Shown here: positions 28,262-37,640 of the stretch, piece by piece
How the letters are laid out: each line of letters begins with the position of its first letter
Numbering within the stretch: the stretch's first letter is position 1
Assembly: GCA_013874835.1 (NCBI GenBank)
Contig: CP059430.1
Span: 1,630,864-1,694,863, forward strand
Direction of reading: 5' to 3'
DNA: 64,000 bases
Source: Carnobacteriaceae bacterium zg-84
GTDB taxonomy: Bacteria > Bacillota > Bacilli > Lactobacillales > Aerococcaceae
Notes under the pieces: generated by a model
Told to the model about the DNA's origin: nothing
Database searches by the model: none
The model's input: the letters and a program-made list of their open reading frames with translations, nothing else
Translations under genes and position numbers: made by a program

Positions 28262-30325
28262 TTAACGTTTACGAGCTGATTTTTTAGATAAGCCAATTGC
28301 ACTTAAAATAGCACTTAACCCAAATAATATAGTAGACACGCCTGATACATCTCCTGTATGTGGTAGAGTTGATTGAGTTGGTTTTTCTTTTTCAGTCATT
28401 GTCATTGTCGTTGTACTTGTCGTTGTTTGTTTTGACGGAATAATAGGTTTTGGTTTTTGTGTGATAGTTGTCGTAGTGGTTGTTTCGTCTTTTATTGGTG
28501 TAAATACCCACTCTCCAACAAATACAAGATTCTCTTTGTTAAATGCCGCTTTCTCTTTATCCCAAGCAATAAATGTCCATGTGCCAGATTGATCTGTATA
28601 ACTTGAGGTATCAATCGCTGATACATTCACCTCTTGTCCATCTACACCAAGCACATTTGTATTAGCCAAACGATCTTTCAATACTTGTGGTAAATCTTTT
28701 CCTGTTTTTTCTTTAAAGACATAGGTTGCCGTGCGTATTTCTAAAATCGGTTTATCTGGTGTTTCCGGATCCCCCAATTCATATTTATGTAATTTGAAGT
28801 CCCATGTACCCTTAAATACAACATCTGCATTCATCACTGTCGCTTTCTCTTTATCCCAAGATACAAATGTCCACACCCCTTTATTGTCTTTATCTTCATA
28901 CTCACTTGTATCAATACCTTGTGTGTCTACTTCACTACCTATTAAGACATCTATTTTATTTTTATCAGCTAATCTATCTTGAATCGCTTGTGGCAACTCT
29001 AGAGTAACACCTTGTTGTTTTTCAAAGTTATATGTCACATTAAAACCTTGAGACCATATCGCGTAGACCGTTTTATTTTCTGTAATAACTGCTGTTTCAG
29101 GGTCAAAATCTGCTGTTTTAGAATCTTTATTCTCACTCCACCCAACAAATATATAACCATCTCGTGTTGGATTAGCAGGTACATTTTGGTCCGTCAACGT
29201 ATCATTTGGAATCGTTTTGTTGTAATCCGCATACACACTAGCAATTTTATCTTTTGTTACATCTGTTTCAATATTTTTCATAAAGGTCACTTCTGGATTA
29301 GCAAAAGTAACGGCCACTCCGGCTGGCGGCAAAATATTGTTTACATCTGCTGAGAGTATAAGCCGTCCCACTCCCCCCCATACTTTCCCACCAATTTCTC
29401 CAGTTACGAAAATATTGTATTTTCTTAATGTTTCAATTTCAGTTGGCGTTAATTTATTAGCAGCCATATTTAAATCTTTTTCTACAATACGTTTTTCTTC
29501 TGTTTTTTCGTCATCGGTCATCATACGACGATTCGCAGCAATCGCATTGGCATCTTGTGCACTTACTTTAAAATTATTAGTGCCCTCTGTATCAAAACCA
29601 AATGACATCGGTGTATCTTGTTGTGCTGCCGAAAAAGTCTTATTAGCAATAGGGACAACACGAATAATAAATTCCTTAACATGATGTGTTGGAATATCAA
29701 ATTCTTTACGTGCGACATTCTCAACATATGTATCCTTAACATCTGCTAATTGATTGTATTGTGAATCAAATATATATACTGGTCGCCATGTTTCTGATGT
29801 GAAATATGCTTTTTGAATTAAACCATTTGCATCTGTATAAGATAAACGATCATCCAGCGTTACTTTTAAGTCAACATAAGATGTTGCTCCTCCCGGTTGA
29901 GCTTTAGCTAGTTCAGCAAGCGTTGCTGCATCCGATAAATCTGGTTTAAGTAAAGCTCCCCAAAGAGTCGCAATAATAAGACTTTGCGATTGTTTCATTT
30001 GAAATGTCGAATTAAATTTAAACAAGCTATCTTCAGTAGTTGGTGACGTTACAAGTACTTGTTTTGTTTTATTCTCTGTTTCAAAATTATGGTGTTCTAA
30101 AATTGGTGAACCACTAATTGTGTCACTAGCAGATTTCTCTTGATTGATATTAATCGTTGCAGGTATGTCCAAACTCCCAATGAGTGGTATACCAGTAATT
30201 TTTAAGTTACCATTAACCGCATATGCATTTTGTGTTTGTAATACGGTTCCTGCCATCACAAAAGTAGCCATCAATGCCACCATACTTTTTGTACAAACGC
30301 GTTTATAAAATCTATTTTCTTTCAA
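28262..30325 (-). CDS. LPXTG surface protein with SHIRT-like repeats
   Basis: The best start is a TTG at 30325, seven bases after AGGAG, giving 687 aa; upstream in-frame Mets lack an RBS. A signal peptide (about residues 1-36) ends near NAYA. A long N-terminal domain of unknown type (37-380) follows. Then comes an InlB B-repeat-like unit (NPTRDGYIFVGWSENKDSKT to TVYAIW). Two SHIRT-like repeats follow, each with YxF, LPxxxxxRLA and GxWTFxxWDKEKA (WDFKLHKYE and VFTPIK mark their ends). A Thr-rich linker leads to LPHTG (about residue 654), a hydrophobic span and KKSARKR. It is therefore sorted to peptidoglycan. Repeats of this kind hold adhesive tips away from the wall. The ligand is unknown. 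Confidence 0.87.
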   Translation of the reverse strand: MKENRFYKRVCTKSMVALMATFVMAGTVLQTQNAYAVNGNLKITGIPLIGSLDIPATININQEKSASDTISGSPILEHHNFETENKTKQVLVTSPTTEDSLFKFNSTFQMKQSQSLIIATLWGALLKPDLSDAATLAELAKAQPGGATSYVDLKVTLDDRLSYTDANGLIQKAYFTSETWRPVYIFDSQYNQLADVKDTYVENVARKEFDIPTHHVKEFIIRVVPIANKTFSAAQQDTPMSFGFDTEGTNNFKVSAQDANAIAANRRMMTDDEKTEEKRIVEKDLNMAANKLTPTEIETLRKYNIFVTGEIGGKVWGGVGRLILSADVNNILPPAGVAVTFANPEVTFMKNIETDVTKDKIASVYADYNKTIPNDTLTDQNVPANPTRDGYIFVGWSENKDSKTADFDPETAVITENKTVYAIWSQGFNVTYNFEKQQGVTLELPQAIQDRLADKNKIDVLIGSEVDTQGIDTSEYEDKDNKGVWTFVSWDKEKATVMNADVVFKGTWDFKLHKYELGDPETPDKPILEIRTATYVFKEKTGKDLPQVLKDRLANTNVLGVDGQEVNVSAIDTSSYTDQSGTWTFIAWDKEKAAFNKENLVFVGEWVFTPIKDETTTTTTITQKPKPIIPSKQTTTSTTTMTMTEKEKPTQSTLPHTGDVSGVSTILFGLSAILSAIGLSKKSARKR

Positions 30326-30661
30326 AATATTTCTCCTTTCACTTTTATAATACCTCACATACACTAAAAAGAATGTAACCCTAGCCTCCCACATCATATA
30401 TTGAACAATCTACTTAGGAGTTTTCTGAAAAAGAATTTATTTTTTCAAGAAACAAAAAGCTTTTATCCCTTCTAGAAAAGGATCTCTTATAAAAAATCTT
30501 ATTTTTTATAAGAATTATACCATAACATAAAGAAAAATATAATTAGATTTAATGTTTTCTAACCAAAAAATTTTAAAATATTCGTGTTTTTAGATAAAAA
30601 AACAGAAAATAAAAACAACGTGTAAAAAAGTCATCTCTCATTACACGTTATTTATCTATTT
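30326..30661. other. Intergenic stretch between galM and the LPXTG gene
   Basis: 336 bp. It holds the galM terminator (listed separately) and an AAAAAGCTTTT / CTTATAAAAAATCTTATTTTTTATAAG palindromic stretch near 30486-30515. The LPXTG gene promoter must lie here, but no strong match was found. Confidence 0.45.
30617..30650 (-). terminator. Terminator of galKTM
   Basis: AACGTGTAA pairs with TTACACGTT around a 15-nt loop, followed on the minus strand by GTTTTTATTTT. Confidence 0.8.
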
Positions 30662-31699
30662 TTAATACACACAAGGCGTATACGTCGTTTCTGATTCAAA
30701 CGTATGCCCTAAACGTAAAATAGTATCTCCAAAAGACTTTTGATTGATAGCATCAGGTAATATTTGTGTTTCAATCGCAATACCTACATGCTCTACAGGT
30801 TTTTTACCTCCAAAGAACGTCTTATCATCATAGCCATTTGCTGTATATACAACCATTGCAGGTGAGGTTGTTTCAATTATAAGTTGTCTGCCTGTTTGTT
30901 CACAAGAAATAATACCAGCTACCCTTTCTAATGGATTTAATACAAACGCATGATCTAATCCTCCAGCAGCTTGAATTTGAGGGTGTTTACTTTTAAAAAT
31001 GACGCTCAAATTTCCCCCTTTTTGTAACGCTTTTAAAAAATCTGCATCTCTATCTATTTTACCAGTTGGAATTTGTACATCATTTAGTTCTGTATATCCC
31101 GTAGCATTCACTGTCAAGTGATGATTGCTAACACCAATATCTAATCGTCCATTTAAATTAAAATAACTATGATTCGTTGGATTCACTAAAGTATCTGTAT
31201 CTGTTTTTACAACATAGCGGATACGCCACTGCCCATCTTCAAATATGCGATAGTGAATCCATGTACGTAATTCTCCAGGATACCCACCCGTATTGCGTTG
31301 ACGGTGTAAATAAAAAACAACTTCATCATCGCACACTTGAACGGCTTTAAACATGGCACTATCAAAACCTGTACTTCCTCCATGTAAATGGTTACCATTG
31401 TTATTTTTAGGTAAATGATACACCATACCATTCAGTTTAAACTCTCCATTGGCAATACGCCCTGCCACTGGACCTATTGCTGCACCAAGTTTCATAGCGT
31501 TGTCAATATATTCCTCAAATGTATCATAGCGTACAACAACATTTTCAAACACACCATTTCTATCCGGCATAGTATACTCTAAAACAGTTGCACCATACGA
31601 CATCACACTAAGTCGATGCCCTTTTTTTGTTTCCAATGTATAGACATCTACTGGTTCACCATTTATTTCTCCAATAACTGCTTTTTTAAAAGGTTTCAT
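30662..31699 (-). CDS. galM: Aldose 1-epimerase (galactose mutarotase)
   Basis: It interconverts alpha and beta galactose to feed galactokinase. At 345 aa it shows YGATVLEYTMPDRNG, the catalytic-His region GNHLHGGSTGFDSA, PTNHSYFNLNG and the late YTANGYDDKTFFG. It starts one base after the galT stop, closing the galK-galT-galM operon. Confidence 0.95.
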   Translation of the reverse strand: MKPFKKAVIGEINGEPVDVYTLETKKGHRLSVMSYGATVLEYTMPDRNGVFENVVVRYDTFEEYIDNAMKLGAAIGPVAGRIANGEFKLNGMVYHLPKNNNGNHLHGGSTGFDSAMFKAVQVCDDEVVFYLHRQRNTGGYPGELRTWIHYRIFEDGQWRIRYVVKTDTDTLVNPTNHSYFNLNGRLDIGVSNHHLTVNATGYTELNDVQIPTGKIDRDADFLKALQKGGNLSVIFKSKHPQIQAAGGLDHAFVLNPLERVAGIISCEQTGRQLIIETTSPAMVVYTANGYDDKTFFGGKKPVEHVGIAIETQILPDAINQKSFGDTILRLGHTFESETTYTPCVY

Positions 31700-33148
31700 T
31701 TATGACCTCCTTATTTCTTCTATAAATCGATAAAATGCCTCCTGCCCGACTACTGTTTGCTTAAAGACACCAGCATCTTCTAAAACACGTTCAAATACTT
31801 GTCCAACACCTTGCTCAACCGATATTCCTTTATCTTTCAATAACATTGCCCAGTCCGTATGAATTGGATTGACACATACATCTTTTCCATCCAAATAATC
31901 TTGTACCACTTTTAATTCTTCTTTTAATCTTGGTGGTAAAATGGCTAGACCCATTACTTCAATTAAGCCAATATTTTCTTTTTTTATGTGTTGTACATCG
32001 GGATGTGGATGGAAAATACCGTCTGGATATTCACTGCTTGTACGATTATTTCTAAGAACAATATCCAGCTCATACATGTTGTTTTTATACCGTGCGATTG
32101 GTGTGACGGTATTATGCGGTACACCATTTGTACTTGCTTTTATATCGACTGTTTCATCACTATATGCTTTCCAAACAGATAAAATATGCCCACCTGCATC
32201 AATCAATTTGTCGATTGATACATCTTTCAAACGAATAACAGATAAAGGCCAGTGCAATAGTGAGGCTTTTACACCTTTTATCTCCTCGATAGGTATTTCT
32301 CTAGCATTATCCATTGGAAACTCATGTCTACCTGCTTGATAATGGTCATGCGATAAAATTGAACCTCCCACAATTGGCAAACCTGCATTTGAACCCACAA
32401 AATAATGCGGAAATATTTCTACAATATGCAATAAATTCGCCAAACACGTCTTATTCACATTCATCGGACGTACCTCTTGACTTAAAAAAATACTGTGCTC
32501 ATTAAAATAAGCATACGGAGAATACTGGAATCCCCATTTATCCTCTCCTAAACATAAGCGAATAATACGATGATTACTTCGTGCAGGATGATTTATTCGT
32601 CCATAGTATCCCTCATTTGTCATCGTTAATTGCGACTCGGGATAAGTCACTTGCGTCATCTGTCTGGCTTTTGCAATATCTTTAGGGTCTTTTTCTGGCT
32701 TAGATAAGTTAATCGTTATTTCCAATGTGCCGTATCGACTGTCATGAGAAAATGATATATTTTTTTGGATAGCCCTTGTTTTTATATAATCATTATCTTG
32801 ACTTAACTGGAAAAAATAACGTGTTGCTAATTCTTTAGACTGCATATATTTATCCCAAAAAACATGATTGACAACAGACGGTAGCGGGGTTATGACTGAC
32901 ATAATCTCTGCTTCTAACTGTTCTTTTTGTGCTAATGATGTATCAATAACACCTCTTTTTATCGCATCTTCAACGAATTTATCCAAAAGCTCTTGATAAG
33001 ACATGTCTAAAAGCACATCATGCATTGGCTCATAAGCATCTTTTTGCAATACATGTAATAAACGGTTCGTTTGAACCACTTCATCTAATCGGTCAATGTA
33101 ATTGTCTTGAACAGCTTTTTTTATAAATTTATTGATATACACATCCAT
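31700..33148 (-). CDS. galT: Galactose-1-phosphate uridylyltransferase, Firmicute (type 2) form
   Basis: It exchanges UMP between UDP-glucose and galactose-1-phosphate in the Leloir pathway. The start is the ATG at 33148, eight bases behind GGAG, giving 482 aa; ATG 33154 is a close alternative. The length and the absence of the short-form HPH layout place it with the long Firmicute GalT. Conserved stretches include FGVxSPYAYF-like WGFQYSPYAYFNEHS, PIVGGSILSHDHYQAGRH and NTVTPIARYKN. It lies between galK and galM. Confidence 0.95.
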   Translation of the reverse strand: MDVYINKFIKKAVQDNYIDRLDEVVQTNRLLHVLQKDAYEPMHDVLLDMSYQELLDKFVEDAIKRGVIDTSLAQKEQLEAEIMSVITPLPSVVNHVFWDKYMQSKELATRYFFQLSQDNDYIKTRAIQKNISFSHDSRYGTLEITINLSKPEKDPKDIAKARQMTQVTYPESQLTMTNEGYYGRINHPARSNHRIIRLCLGEDKWGFQYSPYAYFNEHSIFLSQEVRPMNVNKTCLANLLHIVEIFPHYFVGSNAGLPIVGGSILSHDHYQAGRHEFPMDNAREIPIEEIKGVKASLLHWPLSVIRLKDVSIDKLIDAGGHILSVWKAYSDETVDIKASTNGVPHNTVTPIARYKNNMYELDIVLRNNRTSSEYPDGIFHPHPDVQHIKKENIGLIEVMGLAILPPRLKEELKVVQDYLDGKDVCVNPIHTDWAMLLKDKGISVEQGVGQVFERVLEDAGVFKQTVVGQEAFYRFIEEIRRS

Positions 33149-33212
33149 ATTCATATCTCCTTTTACACAACTACAAGAACTCAAAAGACGACTATCTTTT
33201 GAGTTCGTACGA

Positions 33213-34376
33213 TTATTGTTTTAGTGCAGCCCCATTACTAATTTCTGCAATGTAAAAGGAAGGTTTATATCCAATTTCTTTCACATATACGTCTTCAACA
33301 GCTTGTTGAAAAGCATCTACTTTATCTTTTTGAACAATGGCAATCGCACAACCTCCAAAACCTGCTCCAGTCATTCTTGCACCGATTACGCCTTCTTGTT
33401 CCCATGCTGTATGAACCAATGTATCCAACTCTTTACCCGTTACTTCATAATCTAATTCTGTGGATAAATGCGACTGTTTCATCAATTCTCCAAACCCAAC
33501 TAAATCCCCTGCTCTTAATTTTTCAGTAGCTTCAATAGTTCGTTGATTTTCACTTACTGCGTGTCTTGCACGTTTTACTAATACTTCAGATGATAGAACA
33601 TCTTTATTTGCTTCAAAAATATCTATCGTTAAATCTGCCAATGTTTGAATTGATACCCGTGTTTGCAATTCTTTTAACGCTTGTCTTGTTTCATTGAAAC
33701 GTTCGTTGTATTTAGAATCTGCCAATTCACGACGTTTATTCGTATTCATGATGACAATGACATTATCTTTTAAGTCCACTGGTACTAATGTATACTCAAG
33801 TGTTTGGCAATCTAATCTTATTGCATGATTTTCTTTACCCATACCTACAGCAAATTGATCCATAATACCCGATTGAACACCGATAAAATCATTTTCTACT
33901 TTTTTGCCCAATTTCACTAAGTCAATCATCTCAATATCTAATTGATATAACCCTTTAAAAATAACACCAATCAACAATTCAAACGATGCTGATGACGATA
34001 ACCCTGAACCATTTGGAATATTTCCATAAAAGACGATATTGGCACCTGTGCGAATAGTATATCCTGCTTCTTTTAAGTATAAAATCATACCTTTAACGTA
34101 GTTTGTCCATGTATATGTTGTCGAATGTGTTAAATCCGTCGAATCACATTCAACAACACCGTCTGCTGAAAAATTTTCGGAATACAACATTAACTTTGTG
34201 TCTTCTCTTTTACTCGCGACAGCGTATGTACCCAATGTAATCGCACAAGGAAAAACATATCCTCCATTATAATCGGTATGTTCACCAATCAGATTGATAC
34301 GTCCCGGAGCAAAAAAATTATGATGCTCTTTTGTATGAAATAATGTTTCAAATTTACTTTCTAAAGTATTAAACAT
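33213..34376 (-). CDS. galK: Galactokinase
   Basis: The first Leloir enzyme, phosphorylating galactose at C1. A 387-aa GHMP kinase with the galactokinase signature [19 protein letters not shown] (residues 24-42), the ATP loop [12 protein letters not shown], and the C-terminal [14 protein letters not shown]. It starts behind AAGGAGGGG and leads the galKTM operon. galE is not in the window. Confidence 0.97.
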   Translation of the reverse strand: MFNTLESKFETLFHTKEHHNFFAPGRINLIGEHTDYNGGYVFPCAITLGTYAVASKREDTKLMLYSENFSADGVVECDSTDLTHSTTYTWTNYVKGMILYLKEAGYTIRTGANIVFYGNIPNGSGLSSSASFELLIGVIFKGLYQLDIEMIDLVKLGKKVENDFIGVQSGIMDQFAVGMGKENHAIRLDCQTLEYTLVPVDLKDNVIVIMNTNKRRELADSKYNERFNETRQALKELQTRVSIQTLADLTIDIFEANKDVLSSEVLVKRARHAVSENQRTIEATEKLRAGDLVGFGELMKQSHLSTELDYEVTGKELDTLVHTAWEQEGVIGARMTGAGFGGCAIAIVQKDKVDAFQQAVEDVYVKEIGYKPSFYIAEISNGAALKQ

Positions 34377-34411
34377 TCAGAAACCCCTCCTTAATATATT
34401 AAGTTACCTAC

Positions 34412-34440
34412 ATGTTAACGCTTCCTATAAAAATAATCAA
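34412..34440 (-). promoter_or_regulatory. gal operon promoter with overlapping cre-like site
   Basis: Minus-strand TTGATT (34435-34440), a 17-bp spacer, and TAACAT (34412-34417). The spacer and -10 contain AGGAAGCGTTAACA (34413-34426), one mismatch from the CcpA cre consensus. This predicts glucose repression of galactose use. No GalR gene is adjacent. Confidence 0.62.
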
Positions 34441-34441
34441 T

Positions 34442-34479
34442 AAAAAACTACGTATTTCTAAAGAAATACGTAGTTTTTT
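34442..34479 (-). terminator. Terminator of tag-xpt
   Basis: A perfect 18-bp stem (AAAAAACTACGTATTTCT and its complement) with a 2-nt loop, followed by TTGATT. It begins within the xpt stop codon and ends just upstream of the gal promoter. Confidence 0.9.
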
Positions 34480-35050
34480 ACAAAAATGTAATACTTTCAT
34501 CTTCTAAAGAGGCAATACGGCATAAAGAATATACATCAAACCCTGCTTCTTCTAGTTTTTGACGACCATCTTGAAATGCTTTTTCAATCAAAATACCTAC
34601 ACCCACTGTTTCAGCACCTGCTTGCTTGACAATATCGTCTAATCCGAGAACAGCTCCACCATTTGCTAGAAAGTCATCAATAATTAACACCTTGTCGCCT
34701 TTACTTAAATACTCCTTCGATAAAATAACTTTACTCGTCATATTCTTTGTGTAACTATAAATTTCTGTACTATATAAAGTATCTTTCGTCAAAGTAGTTG
34801 GCAATGTTTTTTTAGCAAATACCATTGGGACACCAAATGATAGTGCAGTCATAATAGCAGGAGCAATACCACTTGCTTCAATCGTTAATACTTTTGTCAC
34901 GCCTGTTTCTTTAAAATGTTCAAAAAAAGTATCGCCTGCTTGTTTCATCAATGGGGCATCAATTTGATGATTAACAAATGAATCTACTTTTAACACATTA
35001 TTCGGATATACTTTTCCATACTTTAACACCATTTGCTTTAATAGTTCCAT
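34478..35050 (-). CDS. xpt: Xanthine phosphoribosyltransferase
   Basis: It salvages xanthine to XMP. The start is the ATG at 35050, nine bases behind GGAG, giving 190 aa as is usual; an upstream ATG at 35065 is less likely. Motifs are VLTIEASGIAPAIMTAL, the PRPP-binding KVLIIDDFLANGGA and a C-terminal GVGILIEKAFQDGR. It lies 17 bp after the tag gene, probably on the same transcript. No purine riboswitch was seen upstream. Confidence 0.94.
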   Translation of the reverse strand: MELLKQMVLKYGKVYPNNVLKVDSFVNHQIDAPLMKQAGDTFFEHFKETGVTKVLTIEASGIAPAIMTALSFGVPMVFAKKTLPTTLTKDTLYSTEIYSYTKNMTSKVILSKEYLSKGDKVLIIDDFLANGGAVLGLDDIVKQAGAETVGVGILIEKAFQDGRQKLEEAGFDVYSLCRIASLEDESITFL

Positions 35051-35067
35051 GTTGATATACTCCATTT

Positions 35068-35655
35068 TTATTGTTTTTTAAGGTTAATTCTATCATATTT
35101 TTTCAACGAATAACAAGGACAACTTGTTAGATGATCGTTAATCATTCCACTCGCTTGTAAAAAGGAATAAATGATTTTTGTCCCGATAAATTTAAATCCT
35201 CGTTTTTTCAACTCTTTACTAATTTTATCGGATAAAGATGAAAAGCAAGGAACTTGTTCAATAGTTGCCCATTTATTTTGGATAGGTTGATAATCGACAA
35301 ATTTCCAAATATAGCGTGCGAATGAACCGTAATCTTTTTGTATTTGTAGAAAACATTGTGCATTTGTTCTAATTGCATAAATTTTTAGTTTATTTCGTAT
35401 CAAACGTGTGTCTTGCAGAAGCATATCTAATTGTTCATCTGTATACATCGCCAATTTATGATAATCAAATTGCTCAAGTATTTGTCGCATATTTTCACGT
35501 CTTTTTAAAATTAAATGCCAACTCAACCCTGCCTGCATTCCCTCTAATATCAACAATTCAAACAATTCTTGATCATCTGTTTTCGGTATTCCCCACTCTG
35601 TGTCATGATAGACTTTTTCAAGTGTGCTGTGCAATGCCCAATCGCATATTGTCAT
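35068..35655 (-). CDS. tag: DNA-3-methyladenine glycosylase I
   Basis: It removes 3-methyladenine from alkylated DNA. ATG 35655 is eight bases behind AGGAG (195 aa); ATG 35661 is too close to the RBS. Family signatures are [30 protein letters not shown], the late [20 protein letters not shown] and zinc ligands including the C-terminal HLTSCPC. Confidence 0.94.
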   Translation of the reverse strand: MTICDWALHSTLEKVYHDTEWGIPKTDDQELFELLILEGMQAGLSWHLILKRRENMRQILEQFDYHKLAMYTDEQLDMLLQDTRLIRNKLKIYAIRTNAQCFLQIQKDYGSFARYIWKFVDYQPIQNKWATIEQVPCFSSLSDKISKELKKRGFKFIGTKIIYSFLQASGMINDHLTSCPCYSLKKYDRINLKKQ

Positions 35656-35752
35656 GTTCATCTCTCCTTTTAACTATACTATAAAAAATACTGGAAAAAA
35701 TCAAAAATTTCATATAGAATGGAACAAGTATAAGAAAAGAGAGGTCAGTACA

Positions 35753-36388
35753 ATGGGTAAATTTATGGTATTGGATCATCCGTTAATTCAACACAAATTA
35801 ACAATGATTCGTGAAAAAGATTGTGGAACAAAAGTGTTCAGAGAGGTTGTTAATGAAATTTCAATGTTAATGGCTTATGAAGTATCTCGTGAATTGCCAT
35901 TAGAGGACATTGAAATTGAAACACCTTTAGTGAAAACTGTTCAAAAAACATTATCAGGTAAAAAAGTTGCTGTTGTGCCTATTTTACGTGCTGGGTTAGG
36001 TATGGTAGACGGTATTTTAGAACTTATCCCTGCTGCAAAAGTAGGACATGTTGGGATGTACCGTGATCATGATACTTTGGAGCCAGTTGAATACTTTGTA
36101 AAACTACCATCTGATATTGCGGAACGTCAATTATTCGTTGTAGACCCAATGTTAGCAACAGGGGGCTCTGCCGTAGCTGCGATTGATGCATTATTAAAAC
36201 GTGGTGCTCAACCATCCTCTATTAAATTCGTTTGTTTAGTAGCTGCACCAGAAGGTGTTGCTGTATTAAGAAGTGCACATCCAGGTATTGATATTTATAC
36301 AGCTTGTTTAGATGAACGTTTAAACGAAAATGGTTATATTTTACCAGGTTTAGGCGATGCTGGCGACAGATTATTTGGTACAAAATAA
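35753..36388 (+). CDS. upp: Uracil phosphoribosyltransferase
   Basis: It salvages uracil to UMP. ATG 35753 ([16 protein letters not shown]) is chosen because it matches the 209-aa family size (here 211 aa) and follows AGAGAGG; the frame stays open upstream over the tag promoter region without coding signs. Motifs are [25 protein letters not shown] for PRPP, and the C-terminal [12 protein letters not shown]. It is a single-gene unit, divergent from tag. Confidence 0.96.
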   Translation: MGKFMVLDHPLIQHKLTMIREKDCGTKVFREVVNEISMLMAYEVSRELPLEDIEIETPLVKTVQKTLSGKKVAVVPILRAGLGMVDGILELIPAAKVGHVGMYRDHDTLEPVEYFVKLPSDIAERQLFVVDPMLATGGSAVAAIDALLKRGAQPSSIKFVCLVAAPEGVAVLRSAHPGIDIYTACLDERLNENGYILPGLGDAGDRLFGTK

Positions 36389-36391
36389 CAC

Positions 36392-36430
36392 AAATGCACC
36401 AAAGCATACACAGTGCTTTGGTGCATTTTT
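36392..36430. terminator. Bidirectional terminator between upp and the class B sortase
   Basis: AAATGCACCAAAGCA pairs perfectly with TGCTTTGGTGCATTT around a 7-nt loop and is followed by TT. It serves two convergent genes. Confidence 0.92.
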
Positions 36431-36433
36431 ATA

Positions 36434-37282
36434 TTATTCTCTTGTTTTCACATATTTTAATTTCTCTTTGTTTTTCATCAAGAAATCTTGTAATTCATCT
36501 TCGGGTATTTGTCGTACATATAAATTGGCACGTAATGTATCATCTTCTTCTCGGCATGTTGATAAAACCATGTATTTATCACTTGCTTTAATTTGAATAG
36601 ATTCATTTTTTACTTGTGCATCTTTTTTAATTTGTTCTAATTGTGTTAAAAAATCATCATCGTCTTTAAATGTTGTACGATAAAATGCTGTTGTTTCTGG
36701 TACAATGACCATTGCCACTGCTTGATAATATAACTTTTTCTCTGGCGTTTCCACCACAACAAATGGATGTGCATCAAAAAATTCTTGCTTATCATAATAG
36801 TTAACATCATTAAACATACGGTTGTCCGGCACTTTACTTCCTCTTGCGTGTGCAAATAACCATGTTAAACGATCACTAAAATCTTTCTGATTATTCGTAT
36901 CCATAAAAACAGCTCCCAGAAACGGTACTTGTTCTCCTTCGAATGTTTTTTCCAAATATGTAAAATTATCAGAGGTTTGAACAACTGGCTCATCTAATTT
37001 TGTTCCAGGCAAATAAAGATACGCAATCACTTCTTTATTCACATTCGCTAACTCTTCAAACTTTTTCTTTAGAAATGCTTTTTCTTCTTCTGTTTGTTTA
37101 TATACTTGCTTCGTTGTCGTGGTCGTGGTTGTTGTTTCAGGTGCAGGTGCATGTACCGTAGATTGTGAAACAACATAAATCGTCATTGTTAAAATCGTTA
37201 ATAAAAATACAATAAGAGCTATAATTTTTTTAGACCATTTTGGTTTTGTTTGAGTTTGTTCATCTGTTTCCATACTTTTCAT
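36434..37282 (-). CDS. srtB: Class B sortase
   Basis: 282 aa. A cytoplasmic tail, one membrane anchor (about residues 20-42), a Thr-rich stalk (ETTTTTTTT near 50), then the sortase fold. YLPGTKLDEPVVQTSDN and GAVFMDTNN are class B hallmarks. The catalytic His lies in FAHARGS, the Cys in YMVLSTCREED (the TLxTC site reads VLSTC), and the Arg in RANLYVRQ. Class B enzymes anchor haem-uptake proteins (NPQTN-type) or act on pili. No candidate substrate or haem gene is adjacent. The start follows AGGAGG. Confidence 0.87.
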   Translation of the reverse strand: MKSMETDEQTQTKPKWSKKIIALIVFLLTILTMTIYVVSQSTVHAPAPETTTTTTTTKQVYKQTEEEKAFLKKKFEELANVNKEVIAYLYLPGTKLDEPVVQTSDNFTYLEKTFEGEQVPFLGAVFMDTNNQKDFSDRLTWLFAHARGSKVPDNRMFNDVNYYDKQEFFDAHPFVVVETPEKKLYYQAVAMVIVPETTAFYRTTFKDDDDFLTQLEQIKKDAQVKNESIQIKASDKYMVLSTCREEDDTLRANLYVRQIPEDELQDFLMKNKEKLKYVKTRE

Positions 37283-37306
37283 AAAAATCCTCCTTTTGCA
37301 TTTACA

Positions 37307-37335
37307 ATAATATAGCTACCTAGCTATGAAGTCAA
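37307..37335 (-). promoter_or_regulatory. Promoter of the class B sortase with palindromic operator
   Basis: Minus-strand TTGACT (37330-37335), a 17-bp spacer, and TATTAT (37307-37312). The spacer holds a perfect palindrome, ATAGCTA-CC-TAGCTAT (37312-37327), placed as for a repressor operator. The cognate regulator is unknown. Confidence 0.75.
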
Positions 37336-37366
37336 CTTTTTCTATTAAAAAGGATTACAAAACAAA

Positions 37367-37388
37367 AACACCCGTTAAAACGGGTGTT
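37367..37388 (-). terminator. Hairpin terminator upstream of the sortase promoter
   Basis: AACACCCG pairs with CGGGTGTT across a TTAAAA loop; on the minus strand TTTGTTTTG follows. It ends a transcript coming from higher coordinates, either the GNAT gene or the non-coding stretch next to it. Confidence 0.78.
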
Positions 37389-37640
37389 AAAAAAGGGGGA
37401 AATATTTATGTTCAAGGCATCAAATAGGGAGAGTTGATGTCCTGACATATTTTTCTTTTCGATATTTATGAGAGATATTCTGAAAAGAAAGTGTTTATTA
37501 GGGAATAACAATTTTCATTGTTTTTATTCAAGGTTATCCTTGATTTAAGATAAGTATAAACATACTAGCTTAAAGTAACCTTAAATAAACTCTAAAAAAT
37601 TATCTATTTCTAATCGTAAAGTACAGAGTAGCAACATATT
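37389..37640. other. Non-coding stretch between GNAT gene and terminator
   Basis: 252 bp without a credible ORF longer than nine codons. It holds two short inverted repeats (AACAATTTTCATTGTT near 37507 and TCAAGGTTATCCTTGA near 37529) ahead of a good terminator. It could be the structured 3' part of the GNAT transcript or a small RNA. On the plus strand AAGGGGG precedes ATG for a 9-codon frame, judged accidental. Confidence 0.4.

Noticed and set aside
34478-35661. Purine riboswitch upstream of tag-xpt
   Set aside because: The 90 bp upstream of tag lack the conserved purine aptamer loops; only ordinary promoter-like AT sequence is present.
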